Origin: Asterias amurensis
Taxonomy: Eukaryota; Echinodermata; Asteroidea; Forcipulatida; Asteriidae
NCBI RefSeq assembly: GCF_032118995.1
Contig: NC_092650.1
Span: 10,106,001-10,170,000 of the forward strand
Length of the DNA stretch: 64,000 bases
Reading direction: 5' to 3'
Below are positions 30,867-41,016 of this stretch, piece after piece. Below the pieces are notes generated by a model, which was not told the origin of the DNA, did not search any database, and saw only the letters and a list, made by a program, of their open reading frames with translations. Within the stretch, counting starts at the first letter, position 1. Each line of letters opens with the position of its first letter. A program made the position numbers and the translations under genes.

Positions 30867-32900
30867 GTCCGAAATGAAAAAATCGAACCATGCCGGTATT
30901 GTCAACATTTTCAGACTTAGGTTTTAAAAAAATTCGAGAATTTTATGGTTTCAAATGATACAGCCACACTACTGAAGACATTTTACAAGTGGAGTCTGGG
31001 TAACAAACCAAAATTATTAGATTTTTAGAGAAATTTGTAAGTTTGGATTTTTGGTCCAAAATAAAAAACAAATCGACCATACCTGGGTATGGACAAAATT
31101 TTCGTTTTGGGGTCAAACAATTTCCGATGATTGTATGGTTCAAAATGGTACAGAACGGACTACTGCAGACATTTTATCAGTTGAGACTGGCTAAATCACC
31201 AAACTTATTAGATTTCAAGAGAATTTTGTGAGTTTGGATTTTTGGTCCGAAATGAAAAAAGTCGACCACACCTGGGTATGGACAAAATTTTCGTTTGGGG
31301 GTCAAACAATTTCCGATGACTGTATGGTTCAAAATGGTACAGAACGGACTACTGCAGACATTTTACAAGTGGAGTCTGGGTAACAAACCAAAATTATTAG
31401 ATTTATAGAGAAATTTGTGAGTTTAGATTTTTGGTCCCAAATGAAAAAAGTCGACCATACCCGGGTATGGACAAAATTTTCAGATTTGGGGTCAAACAAT
31501 TCCGATGATCTTATGGTTCTAAATGATACAGAATGGACTACTGAACACATTTTATCAGTTGAGACTGACTAAACAACCAAAATTATTAGACTTCAAGAGA
31601 ATTTTGTGAGTTTGGATTTTTGGTCCGAAATGAAAAAAGTCGACCATACCCGGGTATGGACAAAATTTTCGTTTTGGCCAAACAATTTCCGATGATTTTA
31701 TGGTTCCCAATGATACAGAACGGACTACTGAAGACATTTTATCAGTTGAAACTGGCTAAACAACCACAATTAGTAAATTTATAAAGAAATTTGTGAGTTT
31801 GGATTTTTGGTCCGAAATGAAAAAAGTCGACCATACCCGGGTATGGACAAAATTTTTAGATTTGGAGTCCAAAAATTTCTGATGATTTTATGGTTCCCAA
31901 TGATACAGAACGGACTACTGAAGACATTTTATCAGTTGAGACTGGCTAAATCACCCAAATTATTAGATTTCAAGAGAATTTTGTGAGTTTGGATTTTTGG
32001 TCCGAAATGAAAAAAGTCGACCACACCTGGGTATGGACAAAATTTTCGTTTTGGGGTCAAACAATTTCCGATGATTGTATGGTTCAAAATGGTACAGAAC
32101 GGAATACTGCAGACATTTTATCAGTTGAGACTGGGTAAAAAAACAAAATTATTAGATTTATAGAGAATTTTGTGAGTTTGGATTTTTGGTCCGAAATGAC
32201 AAAAGTCGACCATACCTGGGTGTGGACAAAATTTTCAGATTTGGAGTCCAAAAATTTCCGATGATTTTATGGTTCCAAATGATACAGAACGGACTACTGA
32301 AGACATTTTATCAGTTGAGACTGGCTAAACAACCAAAATACTTAGATTTCAAGAGAATTTTGTGAGTTTGGACTTTTGGTCCGAAATGAAAAAAGTCGAC
32401 CATACCCGGGTATGGACACAATTTTCATTTTGGGATCACACAATTTCCGATGATTTTAGAGACTGGGTAAACAACCAAAATTATTAGACTTCAAGAGAAT
32501 TTTGTGAGTTTGGATTTTTGGTCTGAAATGAAAAAAAGTCGACCATACCCGGGTATGGACAAAGTTCCCCAAAAAACTGTGATGCTGGCACGGGTCGAAT
32601 TTTCAGATTTGGGGTGAACAATTGTATGCTACCAAATGATACAGAACAGACTACTGAAGACAATTCATCGGTGCAGATTTAGTACATCAGCAAAAGTTTG
32701 AGATTAATTGAAGATTTTTTGAGTTTGGGTGTTTTGGTCAAAATCCCCAAAAATCTGTGGCGCCTGCATGGGTCAAGTATTCAGATTTGGGGGTCAAACA
32801 ATTTTCAGTGATTTTATGGTTTCATATCATAGGCATACAGAACAAAATACTGAAAACATTTCATTAGTGCGGACTGAGTAAATCGTTCTCAATGAAACTC
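30867..32900 (-). repeat. Foldback right arm: ~190-bp tandem repeats, inverted
   Basis: About ten units in reverse orientation to the left arm. GTTTGGATTTTTGGTC-type landmarks lie at 31041, 31232, 31421, 31610, 31797, 31987, 32176, 32366, 32508 and 32722. The spacing is 187-191 except for a 142-bp deleted unit and a last, diverged 214-bp unit. Most units contain the palindromic GTCGACCATACCCGGGTATGG. Units differ by a few percent in the centre and decay at the right edge. Confidence 0.9.
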
Positions 32901-33712
32901 CCTCTCCATTAGGTCCAGTTAAATGTTGAAAGACAAAATCAACCAGGTGTTGTCCCATTGGTTGACATTGTTGAAAGTGTTTGCAAAGACTTGTGCTTTT
33001 TATGGGGAGAGAGAGTTATTACATGTGCCCATATAATCAAGGATACTAGCAGAGCAAGCAAACAGTAAACATGGATTACCTTAGGCCTATAGGGTGTGCA
33101 TGCATCATCTGAGGCGCAGCCACTCTTGGACTGTGGAGAACAGCAAGTAGTACAAGAAGAATGGTGCAGGTAAGATTTCAGGGCGGGAAGAAGAGGCGTA
33201 GGGTGTAGAGGCTGCAACTGTCTTGTTCAGCTTTTAGCTGCAATTTGGAGGGAAAATGACCTAACACAGTGTTATTAAAACAGTTTGGAATAAATTCCAA
33301 CCTTTCTAAGTCAACCAAGCATTATTCATAAATACCTCAGGCAGTTTCGCTATTCCTATTGGTGGAGAGCGCGTCACGTGGGTGTGTATAAACCTTTGTT
33401 TATGACCAGTAAAAAGTGTTGAAACATGGGCGAGACACGCGAGCTTGCACCTGTTCTTATAAGACAGTTTTGTCATGCCTATTAGTCGAGAGCAACAGCT
33501 GAAACAGTTATGCCACATTACACAATACACGCAACGCGCACAGCATTCCCTTATAAGGAGTTGCTTACCCGAGGGCGGCGAAGAGCTTTACCATTTCATA
33601 GCTGGAGGGGTGTTGTGTTGAAGGAAATCATTGAACAATTAAACAATTTACATTTATTTTACTTTTTTACAAAGAATTGTTCATGTTTTTGACCGAAACA
33701 GTATTCATGAAT
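32901..33712. other. Unassigned stretch
   Basis: No gene is supported. Open frames at 32939-33217 and 33306-33530 (minus) and 33510-33692 (plus) have no recognisable domains or splice context. I see no repeat of note. Confidence 0.4.
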
Positions 33713-33877
33713 GGGAATCAAAGTGTGTTGAATCGGTTTTCACCTAGTGGTTTAAACCCGCCGAGGCCTGGTTCTTGATAATTTACCTTGACTTCCTCTT
33801 GGTAAAATTATCAAGAGCCAGGCCTTGTTGGGATTAAACCACCAGTTGAAAACCGCTTCACCACACAGTGATTCCCC
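33713..33877. mobile_element. Near-perfect foldback hairpin, 165 bp
   Basis: The left arm (33713-33787), GGGAATCA..GTGTG..GAATCGGTTTTCA then GTGGTTTAA..CC.....AGGCCTGGTTCTTGATAATTT, is inverted in the right arm (about 33800-33877). The right arm reads AAATTATCAAGAGCCAGGCC, then GGGATTAAACCAC, GAAAACCG and ACACAGTGATTCCC. The loop is about 12 bases. It is a compact hairpin MITE or foldback relic; no coding capacity. Confidence 0.8.
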
Positions 33878-34022
33878 TATTTAAAAACCAATGATTTATG
33901 TATGAAAGATCAAATTCCCCACCAAAGGTTTTTTAAAGGATGAATTATTCCCTGTACATTTAAATAATGCAATCAGGAAGTAGGTACGACATCTAAAAAG
34001 TGAGTTGAATGTGTAAGATTTC

Positions 34023-34430
34023 GTTAAAGGTGGTGGACACTATTGGTAATTACTCAAAATAATGATTAGCATAAAAACTTACTTGGTAACAAGTAATGGG
34101 GAGAGGTTGATATAATAAATCATTGTGAGAAACGGCTTCATGTGAAGTTAAGTGGTTTTCGAGAAAGAAGTTATTTTCCACGAATTTGATTTCGAGACAT
34201 CAGCTTTAGAATTTGAGGTCTCAAAATCAAGCACATGAAAGCACACAACTTCGTGTGACAAGGGTGTTTTTTCTTTCATTATATGGCAATTTCGATGACC
34301 AATTGAGTTCAAATTTTTACAGGTTTGTTATTTTGTGCATATGTTGAAATACACCATGGAGGAAGAATTGGATACACCAAGTGAGAAGACTGGTCTTTGA
34401 CAATTACCTATAGTGTCCAGTGTATTTAAT
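34023..34430 (+). mobile_element. MITE, complete copy (~400 bp)
   Basis: It runs from TTAAAGGTGGTGGACACTATTG to CAATTACCTATAGTGTCCAG then TGTATTTAA. The interior landmarks GGGGAGAGGTTGATAT, TTCGAGAAAGAAG and CACACAACTTCGTGTGACAAG are present. TTAA-type bases flank both ends. It holds a short insertion, relative to the 6.3 kb copy, near 34363-34380. Confidence 0.8.
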
Positions 34431-35074
34431 ACAGATTGTCTTAAATGTTGGTACAATTAAATTGCAAGTGTAACAGTCTTAAGTTTACGGGGCTAGTATT
34501 TCAACCTTGTATCTAGTACACAATACTTCTTGGCCAATATAATTTCACATTTCAGTTCCCACATTGTCCCGAGTCATCTAAATGTTATTGTTGTGAAACA
34601 GTTTTGATGAGTGAAAGGGTGAACAAACATTTTACCGAAAATCTCCTTTACCACAAAATGCCGAGAATGCCTGCTATTGAGAGTTCCCTGACGAAATTCT
34701 CCAACATTGAAAATGTTTCCAATGAAACAGAGAGAGTGCTCATCTCTTAAAGGTTGACTCGCTGATAAGAGGAAGTTGTAAGCCAAAAAGACCTGCGTGT
34801 TATGACAGAACGTATGAGATCTATTGAGAATTTTGTACGTTTGAGTTTTTGGTAAAAAAAATAATAATTTCTGTCAGTTTGGAAAATTTTTCAGATTTGT
34901 GGTCAAAAATACTGTTAATAGTAATAATAATATGCCTTTGATATTTTGTCATGGGGCTCGGGAAAAAGTACTGACAAACTCAGTATACAGAGCTTACACA
35001 CATCGGTGCGTGGGTAAAAACAAAAAATTAACATACAGGCCTAGCACATTGAACTTCTAATTAGTTGAACACTT
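34431..35074. other. Unassigned stretch with one degenerate ~190-bp foldback unit
   Basis: At about 34826-34905, TTGAGAATTTTGTACGTTTG...TTTTTCAGATTTGTGGTCAAA is a strongly decayed unit of the foldback tandem repeats, about 1.9 kb from the array. Nothing else is recognisable. Confidence 0.4.
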
Positions 35075-35470
35075 TCACCTTGGTTTCTTAAGTCGCTCAC
35101 TACATTTCATTTGCTTGGGCAAGACAACAAAACACAATTCAATTTGAACAATGAAGATTTCTTGCTTAAACACCTGGGTATCTTGACAAAGCCAAATCTC
35201 CCAATAGACAACATACCTGTATTTGAAAATTTCTTGCTTGAACATTTCTTTCTTGAAACAATCGCTCATAAGACAAAAACAACACATTGAAGATTTCTTG
35301 CTTACTCCATGCTTAAATACTTGTATCTTGACATATCGCTCATTGGAAAAAATAACTGTAGGATAAGTAGGCCTACTTGAAGATTTCTTTCTAGATTGAA
35401 GTTGAAACCTCCTTCTTGACATATCGCTCATAAGACAAAATATGACACACTCTAAAATTTCATGGACCAT
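35075..35470 (-). repeat. Degenerate ~65-90 bp tandem repeat with an open frame
   Basis: GAAGATTTCTTGCTT-type landmarks fall at 35152, 35225, 35289 and 35379, and ATCGCTCATAAGACAAAA recurs between them. The minus-strand frame 35524-35075 (149 codons) is open across the repeats with recurring QEIFK-like peptides. A repetitive protein exon is possible, but open frames arise easily in short repeats, and there is no splice or start support. Confidence 0.35.
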
Positions 35471-35519
35471 GATCTTTGGAAGAAAGTCTGCTTGAATGTA
35501 CGCAACTTGCCCTTGCTGA

Positions 35520-35720
35520 AACACTCACACGATACGAGTCGTACGACTGTACTTATACTAGTTTTAACTGCTGTGATCTCGGCCTCCCCGGGGCCCTGCG
35601 CGTGGCTGAATGCATACCGTGTTTTTGGCTCATCTCTCCCCGTCATGATCGTGTCTCCGCCCCGGTCATGTCGTCCGTCCCGGTGCTTCCGTGAAGTGTT
35701 CGAAGTAAGCTCCTTGGAAT
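35520..35720. other. GC-rich patch with overlapping open frames
   Basis: 35580-35700 is markedly G+C- and CpG-rich (CGGCCTCCCCGGGGCCCTGCG, CGTCCGTCCCGG). A minus-strand frame (35763-35452, 103 codons) starts within the adjacent hairpin and reads KHRDGRHDRGGDTIMTGRDE, then YAFSHAQGPGEAEITAV. Plus-strand frames also cross it. It could be a first exon or promoter island on the minus strand. No domain is recognised. Confidence 0.3.
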
Positions 35721-35863
35721 TCGGGGATAACTTTCCGTATGGCGCCACCACTTTTTCACTCATTTTTACAAAAAGGGATATGTCAATCAGGTAAATTAGA
35801 TACTATATTATTTTATTTCGAATGAAAAAGTGGTGGCGCCATACGGAAACTTTTCCGCCTAAA
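35721..35863. mobile_element. Hairpin element with 27-bp perfect arms
   Basis: TTTCCGTATGGCGCCACCAC plus TTTTTCA (about 35732-35758) is repeated perfectly inverted as TGAAAAAGTGGTGGCGCCATACGGAAA (about 35823-35849), with a ~65 bp spacer. Flanking bases are partly inverted too (GATAAC / TTTTCCGCC). A small foldback or MITE relic. Confidence 0.75.
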
Positions 35864-36051
35864 TTTGAGCAATTAATTTATTCCAAAGAGTAGAAAATAG
35901 ATGGTTCCATCCTGCGGTTATTAGTCTTGGCCCAAGACGATGGTGCTTGATTCTGGATAGTGTACTACGCGCGGTTGAATCGCCAAAGCGCGCCCGCCAC
36001 GGTATGATTTAGTTACGTGGACGGCTCGAAATCTAGACTACACTCTGCAAG

Positions 36052-36171
36052 CTTGCTTAATATCTCGCAATTTCGCTGACCAATTGAGCTCAAATTTTAT
36101 GCATTATGATGAGATACACCAACTGTGAAGACTAGTTTTTGACAATTACCAATAGTGTCCACTGTCATTAA
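36052..36171 (+). mobile_element. MITE right-half fragment abutting the satellite
   Basis: ATATCTCGCAATTTCGCTGACCAATTGAG, GAGATACACCAACTGTGAAG and ACAATTACCAATAGTGTCCA then CTGTCATTAA are the right third of the family. The satellite sequence (ACACGCTATAAATAAACACT) begins directly after it. Confidence 0.75.
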
Positions 36172-36227
36172 CACGCTATAAATAAACACTAAAGACAGTG
36201 TCACGACCTTGTAATAAAAAAATATGT
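36172..36227 (+). repeat. Partial 206-bp satellite monomer left of the insertion
   Basis: ACGCTATAAATAAACACTAA, AGACAGTGTCACGACCTTGT and AATAAAAAAATATGT match the end of the monomers in the large array (e.g. 41165-41215). It is the left portion of the monomer interrupted by the 4.8 kb insertion. Confidence 0.75.
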
Positions 36228-38559
36228 AAAACTAGAGATTGAGAGTTTGTGAACAAACTCAAGGTGTTCGGTTTCCGGGAGTAAAAGCCTGGATTAAAAA
36301 ACAAATATTACACCTTGCTTTGTTCTCAAGATTTGTAATAAATGATTCAAATTACAAAAACTGTCAAAACCACATGATTACGTCATCTAGTAAAAGTGTA
36401 TGTTTGGTGACGTCATCGGTAATATTTGTTTTAAACCAGACCTTTGCCAGACTTGTATGGTGTGATGGTAAAGCATCAAAGGATGTTTATTTCGACCTAA
36501 AAGACAATAAACCACGCCCTTTCAAATCATTTCACAGTCACTTCCCGTTTAAACAGGTCAAAAGGTCAACGAAAGTTCACCAACATATCCATTTCTGTCA
36601 AGTACGTAAAGCCCTTTCATATGATGTACAGATTGTCAAAATAGCTTATGTAGTTTAGGAAATATGAACTTAGGAAATATTGACTGACGACTGAAGAAAA
36701 GACTGTAAGGGGCATGTATGTTTTAACCGCCTTGAACGAAGACTATTCTTCATGAAGCTTTTTCGCGCTCTATTGATAATATTTTAAAAAAGAAGTAAAA
36801 AAAGAAAACGTGGATCAAAAATAATGATTTTTTGAAATAATAATTTGAATTTTTATTACTCAAGAATGGATGACGTCATCATGACCTAACTAACACATTA
36901 TTCCACTCCTAATCCATATCTAACTATGTGCGAAGTTTCAAGTTCATACGAGTTTGGGAAGTGTGCTTTTGTTCGAGGACAAGGGACGAAGAGAAGAAGA
37001 TGAAAATCTGGATTGTTTTATTGATTTGTTTGTACTAAAGTTTTGTTTAATCCGGCAGTTTATTTTAGCAAGACCACTCCTAATTGCTTGGGCCTTATGC
37101 TTTAACCATTCTGTTTTCTTTGAATGTTTTGTATTGTAACATCCATGTCTGTGCATGGAGGTAGAAATAGATTAGTTTACGTAACGTCCTTTCCTACTAG
37201 AGAAAGTTTGAAAGGGCTTATGTTATTTCAGAGATTTTTTTTTCTTCAAAATATTTAACTCAAAATAACTTGGATAGTTGTTTTAACAAATAATCAAAAC
37301 AATTGATGATTATGCTAAGTTCAAGAAGTAATAGATATCGTAATACTGACGTGAATTCCGTGGGCCCAAAACGCCCTTCACCCGGGGGGAGTGGTCGATC
37401 GATGTAACGTCTCTATTCTTCTCGGTGTTTAACCAAAACATGACCAATGTTCGTCATTTTGTACTGTTGTTTTCTCACATAATTAAAAGTCCCATGAATC
37501 ACTGAAGTAGGTGGCCATCTCAGCGAAACTTCGTCTTCAATTAAACATTGACCACTAAGCCATCAGAAGGGTAACATTTGAACAATTTGACGCTGAAGAT
37601 TGAAATGAAATCGTTTTCGCAGCGTTCTGCATAGCTATATAGCTCTATGCATATCACGCTATGGCACAGAGTACAACAAACTTGGCAGCATGCCACCAAA
37701 TAACTTATGCCTAGTACACTACACGTGCACGCCACAAGTGTTACGCACAATCAATGGGGAAATTTCGTAGTTCTTTATACAAGAAATTGTGAACTTTCAA
37801 ACTCAATTTTGAACCAGAAGACGAGCTCAAAATGGGATCACGTCTGCGAGGCATTTACGAAGTTTTTAACGAACTTTCCGATGATGTGTCGATTGTAACA
37901 ACCCATCATGTAGATCAAAAGTTATGATTTTTTGAAATAATAAACTTTGAAAATTCATAACTCAAGAATTGATGACGTCATCGTGACATTACTCAAACGG
38001 TTTCTTCTCCTTATACATATCTAACTATGTGTGAAGTTTCAACTTTATATGTGCTTGGGAAGTGTGATTTTTTTAGCGGACAATCGCCGCTAAAGCAGAA
38101 TGGATGATCACTGGAGCGTGCTCTGCTGCACCGCTAATACACTACACGTTGTGTGTATGGCTACGTGCAATGTTTATGCACATACCATCGGGGATTTACG
38201 TTGTTCTTTAGACGTGAATTTTGAAATTTTCAACCTCTCTTTTGAGCCGGAAGACAACATCAAAATGGGGTCATGTCTGTGGGGCGTTTACGGAGTTTTC
38301 AATGACGATTCCGATGATGTTTCGATTGTAAGAATCCCTCATGTAGATCAAAAGTTATGATTTTTTGAATTAATAAACTTTGAATATTCATAACTCAAGA
38401 ATTGATGACGTCATCATGACGTAACTCACACGGTTTCTTCTCCTAATAAATCGCTAACTATGTGTGAAGTTTCAAGTTCATACGATGTTTGGAAAGATGT
38501 TTTTGTAGGGGGACAAGGGACGTACAGAAGAAGAAGAAGAAGAAGAAGAAGTATCAATA
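36228..38559 (+). repeat. Insertion unit 1 (2332 bp)
   Basis: First unit of the dimer. It contains three related ~180 bp segments (about 36823-37003, 37925-38100 and 38358-38550), each with ACTCAAGAAT.GATGACGTCAT, CTAACTATGTG.GAAGTTTCAA and, in two, GGGACAAGGGACG followed by GAA repeats. The last ~870 bp is itself a diverged tandem repeat of ~430 bp. The 139-codon frame at 36239-36658 starts at TTG and resembles no known family. Confidence 0.8.
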
Positions 38560-40858
38560 AAAACTAGAGATTGAGAGTTTGTGAACAAACTCAAGGTGTT
38601 CGGTTTCCGGGAGTAAAAGCCTGGATTAAAAAACAAATATTACACCTTGCTTTGTTCTCAAGATTTGTAATAAATGATTCAAATTACAAAAACTGTCAAA
38701 ACCACATGATTACGTCATCTAGTAAAAGTGTATGTTTGGTGACGTCATCGGTAATATTTGTTTTAAACCAGACCTTTGCCAGACTTGTATGGTGTGATGG
38801 TAAAGCATCAAAGGATGTTTATTTCGACCTAAAAGACAATAAACCACGCCCTTTCAAATCATTTCACAGTCACTTCCCGTCTAAACAGGTCAAAAGGTCA
38901 ACGAAAGTTCACCAACATATCCATTTCTGTCAAGTACGTAAAGCCCTTTCATATGATGTACAGATTGTCAAAATAGCTTATGTAGTTTAGGAAATATGAA
39001 CTTAGGAAATATTGACTGACGACTGAAGAAAAGACTGTAAGGGGCATTTATGTTTTAACCGCCTTGAACGAAGACTATTCTTCATGAAGCTTTTTCGCGC
39101 TCTATTGATAATATTTAAAAAAAAAAAAAAAGTAAAAAAAAAAAACGTGGATCAAAAATAATGATTTTTTGAAATAATAATTTGAATTTTTATTACTCAA
39201 GAATGGATGACGTCATCATGACCTAACTAACACATTATTCCACTCCTAATGCATATCTAACTATGTGCGAAGTTTCAAGTTCATGCGAGTTTGGGAAGTG
39301 TGCTTTTGTTCGAGGACAAGGGACGAAGAGAAGAAGAAGATGAAAATCTGGATTGTTTTATTGATTTGTTTGTACTAAAGTTTTGTTTAATCCGGCAGTT
39401 TATTTTAGCAAGACCACTCCTAATTGCTTGGGCCTTATGCTTTAACCATTCTGTTTTCTTTGAATGTTTTGTATTGTAACATCCATGTCTGTGCATGGAG
39501 GTAGAAATAGATTAGTTTACGTAACGTCCTTTCCTACTAGAGAAAGTTTGAAAGGGCTTATGTTATTTCAGAGATTTTTTTTCTTCAAAATATTTAACTC
39601 AAAATAACTTGGATAGTTGTTTTAACAAATAATCAAAACAATTGATGATTATGCTAAGTTCAAGAAGTAATAGATATCGTAATACTGACGTGAATTCCGT
39701 GGGCCCAAAACGCCCTTCACCCGGGGGGAGTGGTCGATCGATGTAACGTCTCTATTCTTCTCGGTGTTTAACCAAAACATGACCAATGTTCGTCATTTTG
39801 TACTGTTGTTTTCTCACATAATTAAAAGTCCCATGAATCACTGAAGTAGGTGGCCATCTCAGCGAAACTTCGTCTTCAATTCCACATTGACCACTAAGCC
39901 ATCAGAAGGGTAACATTTGAACAATTTGACGCTGAAGATTGAAATGAAATCGTTTTCGCAGCGTTCTGCATAGCTATATAGCTCTATGCATATCACGCTA
40001 TGGCACAGAGTACAACAAACTTGGCAGCATGCCACCAAATAAATTATGCCTAATACACTACACGTGTACGCCACAAGTGTTACGCACAACCAATGGGGAA
40101 ATTTCGTAGTTCTTTATACAAGAAATTGTGAACTTTCAAACTCGATTTTGTACCAGAAGACGAGCTCAAAATGGGATCACGTCTGCGAGGCATTTACGGA
40201 GTTTTTAACGAACTTTCCGATGATGTATCGATTGTAACAACCCATCATGTAGATCAAAAGTTATGATTTTTTGAAATAATAAACTTTGAAAATTCATAAC
40301 TCAAGAATTGATGACGTCATTGTGACATAACTCAAACGGTTTCTTCTCCTTATACATATCTAACTATGTGTGAAGTTTCAACTTTATATGTGCTTGGGAA
40401 GTGTGATTTTTTTAGCGGACAATCGCCGCTAATAAGCAGAATGGACTATCACTGGAGCGTGCTCTGCTGCACCGCTAATACACGTGCAATGTTTATGCAC
40501 ATACCAACGGGGATTTACGTTGTTCTTTAGACGTGAATTTTGAAATTTTCAACCTCTCTTTTGAGCCGGAAGACAACATCAAAATGGGGTCATGTCTGTG
40601 AGGCGTTTACGGAGTTTTCAATGACGATTCCGATGATGTTTCGATTGTAAAAATCCCTCATGTAGATCAAAAGTTATGATTTTTTGAATTAATAAACTTT
40701 GAATATTCATAACTCAAGAATTGATGACGTCATCATGACGTAACTCACACGGTTTCTTCTCCTAATAAATATCTAACTATGTGTGAAGTTTCAAGTTCAT
40801 ACGATGTTTGGAAAGATGTTTTTGTAGGGGGACAAGGGACGTACAGAAGAAGAAGAAG

Positions 40859-40889
<31 letters not shown>
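38560..40889 (+). repeat. Insertion unit 2 (about 2330 bp)
   Basis: Nearly identical to unit 1. Differences are single substitutions (e.g. CTTCCCGTTTA/CTTCCCGTCTA), homopolymer changes (poly-A near 39116-39145), loss of about 20 bases near 40480 and a longer GAA run (40845-40889). The high identity indicates recent duplication or formation as a dimer. Confidence 0.85.
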
Positions 40890-40890
<1 letters not shown>

Positions 40891-40897
40891 TCAATAA

Positions 40898-41006
40898 AAA
40901 AAAAAAACCGAACAAAAATAAGAGGTGTTCCGGGCTGTTGGCCCGAACACCTAAAAAAAAACCGAACAAAAATAAGAGGTGTTCCGGGCTGTTGGCCCGA
41001 ACACCT
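40898..41006 (+). repeat. Two 54-bp hairpin repeats ending the insertion
   Basis: AACCGAACAAAAATAAG followed by AGGTGTTCCGGGC-TGTTG-GCCCGAACACCT occurs twice (hairpins at 40923-40952 and 40977-41006). Each stem pairs about 12 bases with one bulge. Terminal 3' hairpins are a hallmark of Helitron-type elements, although those normally insert without target duplication. Confidence 0.8.
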
Positions 41007-41016
41007 AAAAATATGT

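Larger units (their letters stand above)
36228..41006 (+). mobile_element. 4.78-kb dimeric insertion with 10-bp flanking repeat and terminal hairpins
   Basis: AAAAATATGT stands directly left (36218-36227) and right (41007-41016). Removing the insert and one repeat restores a normal satellite monomer, so the boundaries are well defined. The interior is two head-to-tail copies of a ~2.33 kb unit (from 36228 and 38560, offset 2332), nearly identical. Each ends in (GAA)n-GTATCAATAAAA; only the last is followed by two 54-bp repeats holding the hairpin AGGTGTTC.CGGGC/GCCCG.AACACCT. The left end has a small hairpin (GAGTTTG/CAAACTC, 36243-36260) followed by AGGTGTTCGG (36262), whose inverse CCGAACACCT is the last 10 bases (40997-41006). 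No replicase or transposase is encoded. Probably non-autonomous; the class is uncertain (Helentron-like or other). Confidence 0.75.

Noticed and set aside
36239..36658. 139-codon open frame, repeated at 38571-38990, as a protein of the dimeric element
   Set aside because: It starts at TTG, has no recognisable domain, and the two copies are open only because the units are nearly identical. There is no evidence of codon-level constraint.
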